Source of the DNA: Adiantum capillus-veneris | Lineage: Eukaryota; Streptophyta; Polypodiopsida; Polypodiales; Pteridaceae | DNA: 64,000 nucleotides | NCBI GenBank assembly: GCA_014529385.2 | Contig: CM043953.1 | Span: forward strand, 99,619,342 to 99,683,341 | Direction of reading: 5' to 3' | Shown here: positions 30,316-42,045 of the stretch, piece by piece | Layout of the letters: each line of letters begins with the position of its first letter | How positions within the stretch are numbered: the first letter of the stretch is position 1 | The notes under the pieces: model-generated | Told to the model about the DNA's origin: nothing | Seen by the model: only the letters and a program-made list of their open reading frames with translations | The model's database searches: none | Translations under genes and position numbers: made by a program

Positions 30316-31460
30316 TCATTTCTTGTTGTTCTTAAAGAGTTTAGCTAGAGACATAGATGCTCTTGTAGGATCTTTGGAGGCTTGTTTTTTCCTTTTGGTT
30401 GAGAAGGCAGATGTGAGTGGCAACCTTTCCTCTTCATCTTGTGTCATGAGGATGTACATTGATTTCTCTGGATCTACACTGAGTTGAAGTTTGACTAGAA
30501 TTTCTTGAGCTTCAAGCTGGGATTCAAATAGATTGTCCTCCAAATTTTCTTTGCTCTTATCTTGAGTGTTAGGGATAGAGAAGTCTTCTGAGTCAAAGGA
30601 TGAAGAGGAAGATGATCCCCTTGTTTGATTCATTGGACTATCTGGAGGGGAGGGGAGATTTTTTATCCTTTTCATCTCCTTCTTCACAAAATTTTTTCTA
30701 AGCTTTGGCATTCTCTTCTAGTTCTCGAAGATCATAGCTGAAGGGGTCAAAGACATCTTCCAAGAGGGGGCTAAAACTATTTTGTTTCTAGAGAAGGATT
30801 GTCTAGGGTTTTTGTTATTTCTTGAGTTACTCCTCTTTGGGATAGGTTGGAAGTCCTTCTTTTCTTGAGGGGGTTGCTCTTCCTGTACAAGCTATGGTTT
30901 AAGATCTGGACAACCCTTGATGTAATGACCTTGCTTTAAACAGTGAAAGCAAGCATTTGGGAGATTCTTGTATAGTCTGAAAAATGTAGGAGATTGCCAG
31001 CTGAATCCTTGATTGGGACTATAGTCTTTCAAATTTTAAATCAACTTCCATGAGCAACTATGGATCCCACTTAGGGTTAATGCCTCCTAGATCTTTGACC
31101 TAAAACCCTACCAATGCACTACCCAATATTTTTAAGCCATGGATAATATTCCAAAGGGAGATCAGGAAAATCAATCCATATTGGTGCCTTGGTAGGTTTA
31201 GGCCCTCTAGGGTTAAACCCTAGAAACCAATTAAACACAGATAGGGTTGAATTTATGAGCCATTGTCCTTGACGGACAATTTGTAAAGCAACATAATTTA
31301 CATCATCACAGTAATTAATTGGAAGATATTGGACATGGGTTACCTTGATGTTTTTATTTCCTAGTTCAGAGCCATCTAAGCCTTTAACGCTTCTATAGAG
31401 GGTCTTACTCCATGCAACAAACCTATAATCACTTTGTCTTGATGTTGGGAGTGCCACAAC
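30316..31460 (-). pseudogene. TE7 ORF1: DUF4283-like domain, CCHC knuckle, acidic/Ser tail
   Basis: 31457-31119 carries the DUF4283 pattern of plant L1 ORF1 (YVALQIVRQGQWLINSTLSV, then APIWIDFPDLPLEYYP). A CCHC knuckle (CFHCLKQGHYIKGC, about 30954-30912) follows in another frame. 30711-30316 is a hydrophilic tail with a run of serines and MSLAKLFKNNKK at the end. ORF1 binds the LINE RNA. At least two frameshifts break it. Confidence 0.78.
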
Positions 31461-32290
31461 TCAAGCTCCTTGATTGGGATGGTGACCCCTACTTCTTCTG
31501 GTGCAGATTCCTCCTCTTCTTCAAGGTTGCTATTGTCCTCTGAAGCATTATCATGTGCTTGAGTCTCCTAGTTGACAGGGTATTGAAAATGCACAGCACC
31601 ACCATCTTCAGCATGGGCTCGACTGTTTGTTGAAATCCCAAGCCTCCAACAAACTGTTTTGAGAATGTATTGATATCATGGCTTATGTCTACCGAAGCTA
31701 TTCCACGTCGAGAGTAATCTGAAACCTGAGATTGTTCATTTGGTCTTGCATCATTTGGTCGTTAATGGCGGACGAAGATGCTATATAACAGAGAAGCCCC
31801 CTGTGTTAGGGTTTCTAGGAGGCAAGCTTTCCATAGAAGCATAATAAGGAAGCTGAGATTGAAGTGAAGCTCCCTTGGGACTCTAATTTCCTTCCCCTAT
31901 TCAGAGAAATACAGGGGCAAGAGCAAGAGCAGGTGCAAGGTTCACAACGGGAGAAACACCTTGGAACAAAGGGTTAATGGCTATGGTCGAGGGTGAAATG
32001 TGTGAGAAGGTTGATGTCCCTGGATTTCCATGCACTGAGTGTGCACAAACCATTGCGCAGTGCATCTTGAAGTTCCATTGATCTTTCCCCACACCCCTAA
32101 GGAGAGGGGAGAGAGAAGGGAAAATAGTAGCACGCGCAGCGCTTCCAGTAAAACAGTGAGGGGATAGAGTTTGTTGGGAGTGAAAGACCATGCAAGAGTA
32201 CAGAGAATTCACGCTCCATACTCTTCTACGCTCTCAAGCACGCCTCCTCTCTTGAGCCTTCTCTCCTCCCAGTTGAAGTTGAAGATCCCT
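31461..32290 (-). other. TE7 5' part, no clear domain
   Basis: Probably the N-terminal end of ORF1 and the 5' untranslated region. A short frame at 32212-31901 shows no known motif. Confidence 0.45.
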
Positions 32291-32301
32291 TGCGAGCACA
32301 A

Positions 32302-33899
32302 TGTAACATTTAATGGTCTAGTAACTTGTGTGTAGCGGAAAATAACATAGACATAGTGAGCATTTCATTAACAATAGATTCCTAATGAGCATAGCAAGAG
32401 TGCTTGGATGGAGAGAGAAACAAAAGCATAACACCTAGTTAGATAGGCATGAACAATACTTTAAAAAGAGAGAGAAATTAAGCTATTGACAACAGTTGAG
32501 GACCGGATTTACATGAAGCGGTCCCCCCTCCAAAAGGATTTATATAGGTTTCCCGCATCAAGGGAGACATTTTACAATACAATACTTTGTGTTCCTTCAA
32601 TAACTTGATGGTGCAATGAAGATGGAAGCTTCAAGCACCAAGCATACACTTGAAAACACAACATCAATTCCCTCACAGTCTCAGACCCAAGACCTCACAC
32701 GCCTTCAAAGATGGTGAGAGCTAGCAAGGTATGAGAGTAGATCAAGAGGAAGAAGAAGTATGCTTACAAGAAAGAAGTATTTCTCCTCAAGTAATCACTC
32801 TTAATAGCTTAGCATAGCTCAGTAATTAGCATGGTAGAGGAGATGAGCATACATTGGAGCTTGGCTCTTGGTTGGATTTGCATCACAAAGCCAAGACATG
32901 TTGGTGTAGGCCTCCCTTCTCACAAGCTTGGAGTAGATGATGAGCTTTCCATTAAAGCTTGAGAAGGAGATAGCTCTTATTTACTTCACACGTGAGTTTG
33001 TGTGAGTGTGTGTGTGTGTGTGTGTGTGATAATGCCTTGCAAAAATCATTCCCCCCCCCTCTCTCTCTTGGTCGACCCCTCTTGCTATTTCCTCTTGTTG
33101 GCCCCTCATTGGCTCGTGCTAGGCTTAGCCAATAGGAAATTAGAAGCATAATTGCTAGCCTTGTGACATGTGCCCCCCTTTCCCCTTTTGAGAGAGCTTT
33201 AGGTATTTAAATAATTCAATTAAATTCTCATTGGACCTCTTAATCTTTTGGCCAATAGGAATCAAGCAAGCCATTGGGCTGTTGAATGCTCATTAGACCC
33301 CTTGGGAGACTGTCCAATAGTCTTCTAGAGAGCTTAATTTCTATTGGTTCTTTTATCAAGTGTTTTTAAATGAATTAAACTAAATTTACTCTAGCCTAAT
33401 TCTCATTGGTCCACCTTTATGGCCATCCATTAGGATTTGAATTCACCTTGGGGGCAACTGGGCTAGGAAGTTGACCTGTGTCCACTATGCCCTTTGTATA
33501 AAGGGAGCTTGGAAGAGTGTGTGTGTGTGTGTTTCTCTCTCATCCCTTACAAAAATGGCTCGCCCCCTCCTTGATAGGGATGTGGGAAGACTTTTGAGTC
33601 TTCCCACAAGCATCAAAATTATCCTAAGATTTGACCATTGAGTATTTTATTTAATTTTGGAACCTAAGCTTTTTGGAAGTCTTAATGGGCTGAACCTTAA
33701 GGTCTTTGAAGCCCATTGATGCACATTGCTCTTTTGTAGATGGTCCCTCTTTAGATCCCTATTTTCCCTCCTTTGGATCCCTATTGAGACCGGTCTACCA
33801 GCCTTACCAATATTCTAGCTTTTTCTCCCTTCCCATATTAAATGATCAATTTAACATGATAAAATCATTTAAGAGAATTAGATATTAGTTATTATGACA
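32302..33899 (-). repeat. TE8 3' LTR
   Basis: 1598 bp, minus-strand start TGTCATAATAACTAATATC. Contains two GT tracts: 33006-33028 (23 bp) and 33517-33532 (16 bp). Confidence 0.93.
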
Positions 33900-34227
33900 T
33901 TACCTCTCTCTTGAAATCATAGTCGTCCTCAACTATGAAGTAGAGACGATAAAGCCTAGTCATTAGTCCGTTTGCTAGCGGGTAGAAAACCCCTATTTTA
34001 CCCTACGACATTGTCCCAGAATGGATGACTAGTCCATTTGGTGCTTGAGAGCGTTAGCTGCCGCAAGCATGTCTACACATTAGTTCATATCAATCTTCCA
34101 TAGTAGAGTGACAAGCTCTGCTTGGTTTTTGAAAGACGTCGTCTCAATAAACATGATCCTAAGCATGCATACTCATTAACATGTGTGCACTATAAAAAAA
34201 AAGAGAGTCTTATAAGACAAAAAGTGT
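33900..34227 (-). promoter_or_regulatory. TE8 polypurine tract and 3' untranslated region
   Basis: Minus strand CAAGAGAGAGGTAA directly precedes the LTR, identical to the TE11 tract. The rest is non-coding and is shared with 55684-56030. Confidence 0.8.
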
Positions 34228-35395
34228 TCATTTAAACATTTTTACATTTGCTTGCTCTAGGGAATCATTGTAAGCATTGACAAGGTTTTGGTTATCCTTT
34301 AATTGTATGCCTTGCATCCATCTAGCATCTTCAAAAGGATAGTTCTTAAACGTAATAAGATACCGTTGGATAATCTTACCGCCTCTCAATACCTTGTCTT
34401 CATGTTGGAGAATTGACTCAGGCTGCAACACCTCTTCTTGGTCCTCGATCGCTGGTGGGTCTTTAATAGTTGGTTCTTGAGGGGGCTCTTCTTTGTAAGG
34501 CTTTAGCATTGATTGGTCTAAGAATGTGGAAGGGACCATAGTACCTTTTTGCTAACTCAGCATAGTACTTTTGGTGTCCCGTAGGATTCTTGCCCGTTGT
34601 GTGCCTTAATCGAGCCTTAGGAAATTTAAGCAAGACCCAATCATTTTGTTTAAAGTCTTGAGCTCTTCTGTGCTTATTAGCAGCAGCCTTTTGCCTTTGC
34701 TGTGAGATAGAGATAGCATCCTTAATCTTTTGGAAAGATTCTTGTAGGTCTCGGCTATACTCATCTACAACTAAGATCTTCCCGTGTTACCTTAAGTAGC
34801 AGGGGACTTTTGGATCTTCCCTCTATCACCTCAAAAGGTGCTTTTCCCGTAGAAGTATGTACAATGTTATTGTAAGCATACTCCACTAAGGGTAAGTACT
34901 TCTCCCATTGGGACCTTTGATGTATATACTTCCATTACATAGTCTTTTAGTACATCAAGAATTGTTAGGTTAGCTATTTCACTTTGGCCATCCATTTGCG
35001 GTTCATAGGCCAAAGAGAAGTTTAGCCTTGTCCCTAAATTCTCAAAGAGACCCTTCGAAAAATTACTGGTCATTCTAGGATCTCTATCCAACACTATGGA
35101 CATTGCCAAGCCATGGTACTTGAAGATTTTTGATATAAAGAGGGTTGCCATTGATAGAATTTGATAGTCTTTTTGACAGGTCTGAAATGTGCTTGTTTGC
35201 TAAACCTGTCTATTATCGTCCATATTCCTGTATTCCCATGGATAAACTTGGCGAATCCAAAGACAAAGTCCATGGATATGCTCTCCCATGGTGAATTAGG
35301 GATTGGCAAAGGTTGAAGCAATCCAGGTTTCTTCCCTCTATCAAACTTCGTCTTTTGGCATACCACACATTTTGAAACATACTCTTCCTAGGTAC
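34228..35395 (-). pseudogene. TE8 integrase and chromodomain
   Basis: 35366-35094 holds the end of the zinc-binding domain (CQKTKFDRGKKPGLLQ) and the first catalytic Asp (ISMDFVFGF). 35151-34867 holds the second Asp (SIVLDRDPRMTSNF; the usual SDRDP is LDRDP) and the Glu (DGQSEIANLT). After further frameshifts 34539-34228 gives the chromodomain (LQPESILQHEDKVLRGGKII, LITFKNYPFEDARWMQG). The piece before CQK is cut in the middle of the zinc finger by the fusion to gag. Not functional. Confidence 0.86.
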
Positions 35396-35610
35396 TCTCT
35401 CTTCTTGGTGGGGAGTTTGGAGAATCCCATGAGTACGTAGCTACTGTTGCACTTCACCTTGGAGGGATGGATTGCTCATGGCTTGTTGAAGCCTAGTAAC
35501 AAGGTAATTGACAAGCATAGGGACATCATTAGTAGCCTATTCATTAGCAAAATCAAAGCTATCAATATTAATTTCACTCTCTTTACTATTGTCAGTCATT
35601 CTAACAAATT
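35396..35610 (-). pseudogene. TE8 gag N-terminal fragment
   Basis: About 70 codons corresponding to the start of TE11 gag (60640-60852): a short acidic start, then the segment that reads LVTRLQQAM in TE11. The sequence joins integrase at about 35385-35400. Confidence 0.62.
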
Positions 35611-36006
35611 TTAAGTGTAAAATTTTTAAGTGTACTTTGGCACTTCAAGCCCTAGTTGCTACTTTTCTTAACACTTTAGAAAAGCACTCAAGCTCCTATA
35701 CCCATGGCTCGCATATCATTAATTTCAAGGAATAGAAGAGAGGGTCTTTCACCACCAAAACAACACTGGCTCTTATCAAGTTTCTAATAGCTCAATAGTG
35801 GTTAAGCCATAGGAAACAAGCCCTGTAGAACTCCACTATTAAGACCATAGCTCTCGACGGTGATGCCCCATTATCTGCATGAGGAGGTAGGCACACTGCA
35901 AGGCTTAAAAATCCCTATTCTACTTACTCAATTGCAATTAATAATACCAACCATTTATAGCTAGCTTGAGGACCTCTCTTCTTGAGCAAGAAAACAGAAA
36001 CCTTGT
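35611..36006 (-). other. TE8 5' untranslated region
   Basis: No frame. Homologous to 60850-61240 of TE11. Confidence 0.65.
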
Positions 36007-36018
36007 GCTCTGATACCA
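36007..36018 (-). promoter_or_regulatory. TE8 primer binding site (initiator tRNA-Met)
   Basis: TGGTATCAGAGC on the minus strand, one base from the 5' LTR. Confidence 0.92.
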
Positions 36019-36019
36019 A

Positions 36020-37205
36020 TGTAACGTATAATGGTCTAGTAACTTGTGTGTAGTGGAAAATAACATAGACATAGTGAGCATTTCATTAACAATAGATTCC
36101 TAATGAGCATAGCAAGAGTGCTTGGATGGAGAGAGAAACAAAATCATAACACCTAGTTAGATAGGCATGAACAATACTTCAAAAAGAGAGAGAAATTAAG
36201 CTATTGACAACAGTTGAGGACGGGATTTACATGGAGCAAAAGGCTTTGTATTATAGGTTTCCCCCATCAAGGGAGACATTTTTCAATACAATACTTTGTG
36301 TTCCTTCAATAACTTACTGGTGCAATGAAGATGGAAGCTTCAAGCACCAAGCTTACACTTGAAAACACAACATCAATTCCCTCACAGTCTTAGACCCAAG
36401 ACCTCACACACCTTCGAAGATGGTGAGAGCTAGCGGGGTATGAGAGTAGATCGAGAGGAAGAAGAAGTATTCTTACGAGAAATAAGTATTTCTCCTCACA
36501 TAATCACTCTTAATAGCTTAGCATAGCTTAGTAATTAGCATGGTAGAGGAGATGAGCATGCATTGCAGCTTGGCTCTTGGTTGGATTTGTATCACAAAGC
36601 CAAGAATTGTTGGTGTAGGCCTCCCTTCTCACAAGCTTGGAGTAGATGAAGAGCTTTCCATTAAAGCTTGAAAAGGAGATAGTCTTCTTTACTTCACACA
36701 TGAGTTTGTGCGAGTGTGTGTGTGATAATGCCTTGCAAAAATCAATCCCCCTCTCTCTCTTGGCCGACCCCTCTTGCTATTTTTTCTTGTTGGCCCCTCA
36801 TTGGCTCATGCCAGGCTTAGCCAATAGGAAATTAGAAGCATAATTGATAGCCTTGTGACATGTATCCCCCTTTCCCATTTTGTGAGAGCTTTAGATATTT
36901 AAATAATTCAATTAAACTCTCATTGGACCTCTTAATCTTCTGGCCAATAGGAATCAGGCAAGCCATTGGGCTGTTGAATGCTCATTGGACCCCTTGGGAG
37001 ACTGTCCAATAGTCTTCTAGAGAGCTTAATTTCTATTGGTTCTTTTATAAAGTGTTTTTAAATGAATTAAACTAAATTTACTCTAGCCTAATTATCATTA
37101 GTCCACCTCTATGGCCATCCCATAGGATTTGAATGCACCTTGGGGGCAACTGGGCTAGGAACCTGACATGTGTCCACTATGCCCTTTGTGTAAAGGGACC
37201 TTGGA

Positions 37206-37258
<53 letters not shown>

Positions 37259-37632
37259 CTCTCTCATCCCTTACAAAAATGGCTCGCCCCCTCCTTGATA
37301 GGGATGTGGGAAGACTTTTGAGTCTTCCCACAAGCATCAAAATTATCCTAAGATTTGACCATTGAGCATTTCATTTAATTTTGGAGCCTAAGATTTTTGG
37401 AAGTCTTAATGGGCTGAACCTTAGGGTCTTTGAAGCCCATTGATGCACATTGCTCTTTTGCAGATGGTCCCTCTTTAGATCCCTATTTTCCCTCCTTTGG
37501 ATCCCTATATGAGACTGGTCTGCCAGCCTTACCAATATTCTAGATTTTTCTCCTTTGGTACTTCCCCATATTAAATGATTAGTTTAACATGAGAAAATCA
37601 TTTAGGAGAATTAGATATTAGTTATTATGACA
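36020..37632 (-). repeat. TE8 5' LTR
   Basis: 1613 bp. GT tracts differ in length from the partner LTR: 36714-36724 (11 bp) and 37209-37256 (48 bp). Confidence 0.93.
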
Positions 37633-37639
37633 ACATTAT

Positions 37640-37900
37640 GCAAGCCATTGACACTTGCAGATTTATAGAGACCACGATCATTGATTGCAAAAGTTCAAAC
37701 GTAAAATTCCTCTTTGATGACACACATCCAACCAAAATATTTGATGAATATAGCGATGAACCAGCGCTTGGCATACGAATACAATACTTGGCTTTCTCCA
37801 TCCCAACTCTTGTCAAAGTGAATATTTATCGTGATTACTTAAGAGGGTTGGCTAATATTGAAATGATGGAGATGCTACCAACTGTTGGAAAAAGGGAAAG
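37640..37900. repeat. Repeat C, copy 2
   Basis: Matches 25975-26190 over about 240 bases, same orientation. Directly adjoins the TE8 LTR. Confidence 0.75.
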
Positions 37901-38473
37901 GGGAACACATCCAGTACACACCAAAAAAAATGCCTTTCCATAGCCTAGGGCTTCCACAGTGCCCCAATCCATTAGAAAACACTCTCAATACACCATCAAT
38001 TCCATAGGCAAACCACCGTTTGCACACAACTCGATGCACACACTCATTGCAACACCACAAACAAACGCACTCACTTTCCACAGCTCAATTCACAGATTTC
38101 CACACGCATAGAACCTCTCTGTATCTCTCTTTGCACAACACGACCTCTAGGTGCACACCTACCAACACATGCATGGAAATACACGTACACAAGCAGAGAA
38201 GAGAAGAGAGAAGGGGGAATCGACACAAAAAAATGGCAATGATGGTTTCACTTCATTCAAAACAATCATTCACTACATTGCTTCGTCAACACACTCATTG
38301 AAGAGCTCAATCACACCTCTTATAGGAGATCGCCACCCAAAAAAGAATAAAATTGTCACCCTACTTGTGCAACTCCACTTGAGCTCATTTTGGCATTTTT
38401 TATACATCGCACACACTTGGCACTTCATGTTTAGCATATATTGCATGTTGGGGACACCTCAACCACTTTCTCA
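37901..38473. other. No gene recognised
   Basis: About 570 bases rich in CAC/ACA. Short frames have no known motif. Confidence 0.55.
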
Positions 38474-38680
38474 CTCAACTACATGGGAGTCACCTCTTGC
38501 CCCCCACCATGGTTGTCACGGCGGCGTGACAACCCCTATGCTTCTCCTCACTAAAAATATTGGGTGCCTGAGGGCACCGTCGGAACACCCCCATCTCACC
38601 TCGTCGACCACTTCCTGAATGCCAGTGTCACCAGGACGACCATCAACCATGCCTACGCATGGCCATGCCACCATCTACCA
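38474..38680. repeat. Repeat D, copy 1, left part
   Basis: Matches 53384-53620. Continues at 52648 on the other side of TE9. Confidence 0.85.
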
Positions 38681-39228
38681 TGTGCGCGTCTGTCGCACGT
38701 GTCAATGCAAGGGACTTATTGATACACTGCGTGTGAGCCACAAATGGCTCCAAGCACACAACTAATCTAATCTAGCAAGCTCAAGAGAGAAAGGGTATGT
38801 CACTCACCGCCCTATGCTCGCCTTCGTGGAGGATTCCTCGCCGCGAAGAAGAAGGAGCCGCCGCTACGTCGCGCTCAACCACTTTACCGCCGCCGTGGTG
38901 TCGTCGCAATGCTCGATCACACACACTCTCTCTCTCTCACGCATACACACACACAAGGAGATGAAGAACAAGAAGATGGATATGGAACAAGAGCACTCTT
39001 CGATCGCACAAATGAAAGAATGAATGAATTTTAGGCTTAGGTGACTTTTATATGAGCTCGCACCCATACTTAGCCAACTAACCCTTGAATGTTCCTGTTA
39101 AAGTGCGCCTCTCATCAGCGATCACTCTTACCCTTTTCCTATTGAACCGACAAGCCCGGTTCCTGACTCTACCAAATAAATAATACGGTGTCTGTCGTAG
39201 GTGACAGGAATGTGCATGAGGGTTAACA
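38681..39228 (-). repeat. TE9 3' LTR
   Basis: 548 bp, closely like 52072-52647. Minus-strand start TGTTAACCCTCATG. Confidence 0.9.
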
Positions 39229-40092
39229 TGCCCCCCTTCTTAATGTAGATTCCATCCTTGGAATCTATTGAGTTGAAGCTCGTTCATCGTGGTGGAAGAG
39301 CCTTTGAGATGAGTGTCCTTAGCCTTCTTCAATCACTGCAAAATCAAACAAAATTGGCACAGTAATTGCATTCTTATATATAACTAAAAAGCATATGCAG
39401 ATGCAGACAATTTGATTGGTAACAGAATTTTAAACCATTTGTTAGCAATAAACATTAAGTTGTAATATAATCAAACGCATAAACAATTGTAAAGGTAAAA
39501 AAGTAAACAAGTTCGGGGTCGCTAATTTAACGGTCAAAAGGCACTAAAGATCGACTATTAATGCCATGGGTAAGCTTCTCAATTTGCTCTGGTCAATTAA
39601 GTTGTTTAATCGCGAGAGCCAAGTATTTCATGTCCGAGGGCTGACTAGGGGCTATACCTAGAAGACCTTGTAGTTAAGCTACGATAAAAGGAATTGCTCA
39701 TGAAATCATTGCCTGAATTATATCCTTTTCTTTGACTCCCCAAAGTCTTTTCACAGTGATTCCATTTTGGTGTGTGTGCTTATTTTGTATGCCTTGGGTT
39801 TTTTGCTTTTCAAGGAAAAGCACCCACACTAGGAACCTCTAGGGCTCTAGTACCATAGGTGATACATGTGAGTGAAGTACCAAATCAAGATGAGATTTCT
39901 CTTTCCTCTTTAGATTTTACATTGTGGCACTTTGATTATTTATTGTTTGTTCGTTTTCAACATTTTAATTTTGTCACTTTGGGGGGTCATATAACACTGT
40001 TATCCTCCCCAGGCTCATCACACTAGTAAACTCCCTTTATAATACTTAAGCTAAAGGTCAATACGGACTAAGCCCACTAGAAAGCCCTAGTA
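39229..40092 (-). promoter_or_regulatory. TE9 polypurine tract and non-coding 3' part
   Basis: Minus strand AAGAAGGGGGGCA at 39241-39229 is the polypurine tract. The following 850 bases up to TE10 show no coding signal. Confidence 0.75.
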
Positions 40093-40097
40093 CATTG
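40093..40097. repeat. Target site duplication of TE10, left
   Basis: CATTG, identical to 45279-45283. Confidence 0.95.
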
Positions 40098-40376
40098 TGT
40101 AGACATGTAGTAGTGTTAGTGTGTATACGCGCTTCACCAGGGGCACTTTTCTCCCATTGGGTTTTTCCCCCTGGACATCTGGTGTGAAAGGACACCTTAT
40201 CTCTTAGGGTCTCATATAAGCTTTGGAGCTCTGAGTTAGTATATACACTATTATTCTAATACAGAGAGATAGACTACAGAGATCTCGTACACAAGCTCTG
40301 TGTCTTCTCCTTCTCCATCTTCTTCCTACTCTGAGTTGCTATCTTCCTTCTATTTCCTGTTTCATAGTCTTCAACA
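40098..40376 (+). repeat. TE10 5' LTR
   Basis: TGTAGACATGTAG to CTTCAACA, 279 bp. Confidence 0.96.
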
Positions 40377-40378
40377 AT

Positions 40379-40390
40379 TGGTATCAGAGC
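40379..40390 (+). promoter_or_regulatory. TE10 primer binding site (initiator tRNA-Met)
   Basis: TGGTATCAGAGC two bases after the 5' LTR. Confidence 0.95.
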
Positions 40391-40775
40391 AAGGTGATTT
40401 CCAGAGCCTCTACTTGCGTTTTCGCGTCCGCGCGCGCAATCGCAGTTTTCAGGCAGTTTTCGGAAAATTTGCTCGTGGGAGCATCCTCGACGTTCCGGGA
40501 GTATTCTGAGCAGGTGACCTGCGGTTTTACCCCCCTTTTGAAGCCGTTTGAGCCCTCAGAATTTTTTTCTGAGCAGCGTAGCAGAAGTTACTTTTCGGAG
40601 GCGTTTAGATCAAGAGGGTGTGCTTTTTGACAGATTTTCTTCAGGTAAACAGTTCTTTTGGGAAGTAGCTTGTCTTAGCTTTGTGCTAAGATTTTGTGTA
40701 GAGTTTTGCTTGGATTGGAGAGGAGATTTTTGAAACTCTTGGAGGTTCTTTTGCTCTCTTGTGTGCATCCACAGT
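40391..40775 (+). other. TE10 5' untranslated leader
   Basis: About 385 bases between primer site and gag start; short frames are not supported. Confidence 0.7.
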
Positions 40776-42045
40776 ATGGCTCAATCTTTGGAGAAAGAGA
40801 TTTTTGGTGTGTTTACATCCGAAGACAAATTGGATGGTACCAACTATTCTCTTTGGTCTTTTATGGCCAAAAATGTTTTGGTTGGTAAAGGATTGTGGAA
40901 TTATGTATCTGGAGATGAAGTTCGTCCAAGTATCATTGCACCTGCCACGCTTGGTCGTGGTGCAGCTATTGTTGCAAGACCCTCACAAGTCACTCCAGAG
41001 CAAAAGAAATGGGGTACTAAAGATGCACAAGCTATGGCTGTGATTGCCTTAACCATAAAGAGGACAATCACACCACATATCAGATCTTGCAGAACTTCTG
41101 AGGATGCTTGGAACACTCTGTAAACTATGTTTGGAGGAAGAAACGCTGCCAGAATAGAGTTTTTGAAGAAACAACTTGACAAAATACAGATGGATGAAGG
41201 TGACGATATCGTCGAGCATCTTACAAAAATCAGGGATCTTAAAGAGCAATTGCTTAGCATTGATGAAGTGATTCCAGAGAAGGACTTGGTTTCCAAAACA
41301 CTCAATTCACTACCACCATCTTATTTGACTTTTCAGACTTCTTTGACTCTGTCTTTGCGAGCTAATCCTGAGCCTCTTCGTTTTGAAGAGTTAGTGGCTT
41401 TGCTATTGCAGGAGGATCAATCGCGTAAGAACAAGTCTTTACAGGTGGATGGTATGGATCATGCTCTTGTTGTACATAACAAAAACAAGGGTAAAGAGAG
41501 TGCTCATCACTCCAAGTCTGGTGCAGGATAGTCTTCAGAGAAGTCTAAAGGTGATTCGGACAAGTCCAAGAAGAAAGGTAAATGTCACTACTGCAAGAAA
41601 CCTGGTCACTACATTAGTGAGTGTAAAAAGCGAATTGCTAAAGAAAAGAAGAAAGAGTCAAGTTTGGTTGTTTCAGCTTCTGGTGATTCTTCTACAGCTA
41701 AAGAAGAGTCTGCAAACTTTGTGCAGGATTCTTATGCTTTCTTAGTATATTCAGATTTTTATGCTTACAGTGTTGACGAGACACAAATGATTTGGTACTT
41801 TGATAGTGGTGCATCCAGGCATATTACTTCAAGGAAGGATTTGTTTTGTTCATTGGATGCAGCTCCAGCAGGAAAGAAGGTTACATGTGCAAATAATGCT
41901 TCTTATCCAATCAAAGGCGTTGGTAAGATTTTGATTACCATTTCAGATGGTTCAGATTTATGCTTGCCAGATGTCTTATATGTTCCAAGGATCAAGAAGA
42001 ATTTGTTGTCTGTATCCTCTCTTGCAAAAAATGGTCTTTGGGTCA
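40776..42045 (+). pseudogene. TE10 gag and protease
   Basis: ATG 40776 starts MAQSLEKEIFGVFTSEDKLD, a normal copia gag with the UBN2-type capsid region (KLDGTNYSLWSFMAKN, WGTKDAQAMAVIALTI). TAA 41121-41123 sits where WNTLQT would be expected. The frame goes on through FLKKQLDKIQMDEGDDI and a second stop TAG 41529-41531 to the zinc knuckle CHYCKKPGHYISEC (41585-41626) and the protease (WYFDSGASRHIT, catalytic DSGA intact; DVLYVPRIKKNLLSV). A frameshift near 42045 separates it from integrase. Apart from the stops the protein is well kept. Confidence 0.93.

Larger units (their letters stand above)
27850..32290 (-). mobile_element. TE7: decayed plant L1-type LINE
   Basis: Minus strand. From the right: ORF1 with DUF4283-like domain and CCHC knuckle (about 31460-30316), APE endonuclease (30270-29740), RT start (29000-28500) and the L1 C-terminal domain (28400-27880). 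The RT core with YADD is missing. Exact ends are not visible; no poly-A tail or target duplication was found. The right end abuts the TE8 LTR at 32302. Confidence 0.82.
32302..37632 (-). mobile_element. TE8: chromovirus deletion derivative (gag start fused to integrase)
   Basis: LTRs 32302-33899 and 36020-37632, tRNA-Met primer site 36007-36018 and polypurine tract after 33899, all on the minus strand. Between them lie only the first part of gag, the integrase and a chromodomain. Most of gag, protease, RT and RNase H are absent. The LTR ends and primer region match those of TE11, so both belong to one lineage. No target duplication: CACAA on the left, ACATT on the right. Confidence 0.9.

Noticed and set aside
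37133-37365. Frames with Cys-Val or Thr-His repeats over the GT tract
   Set aside because: Microsatellite inside the TE8 LTR; no start, domain or conservation in the partner LTR.
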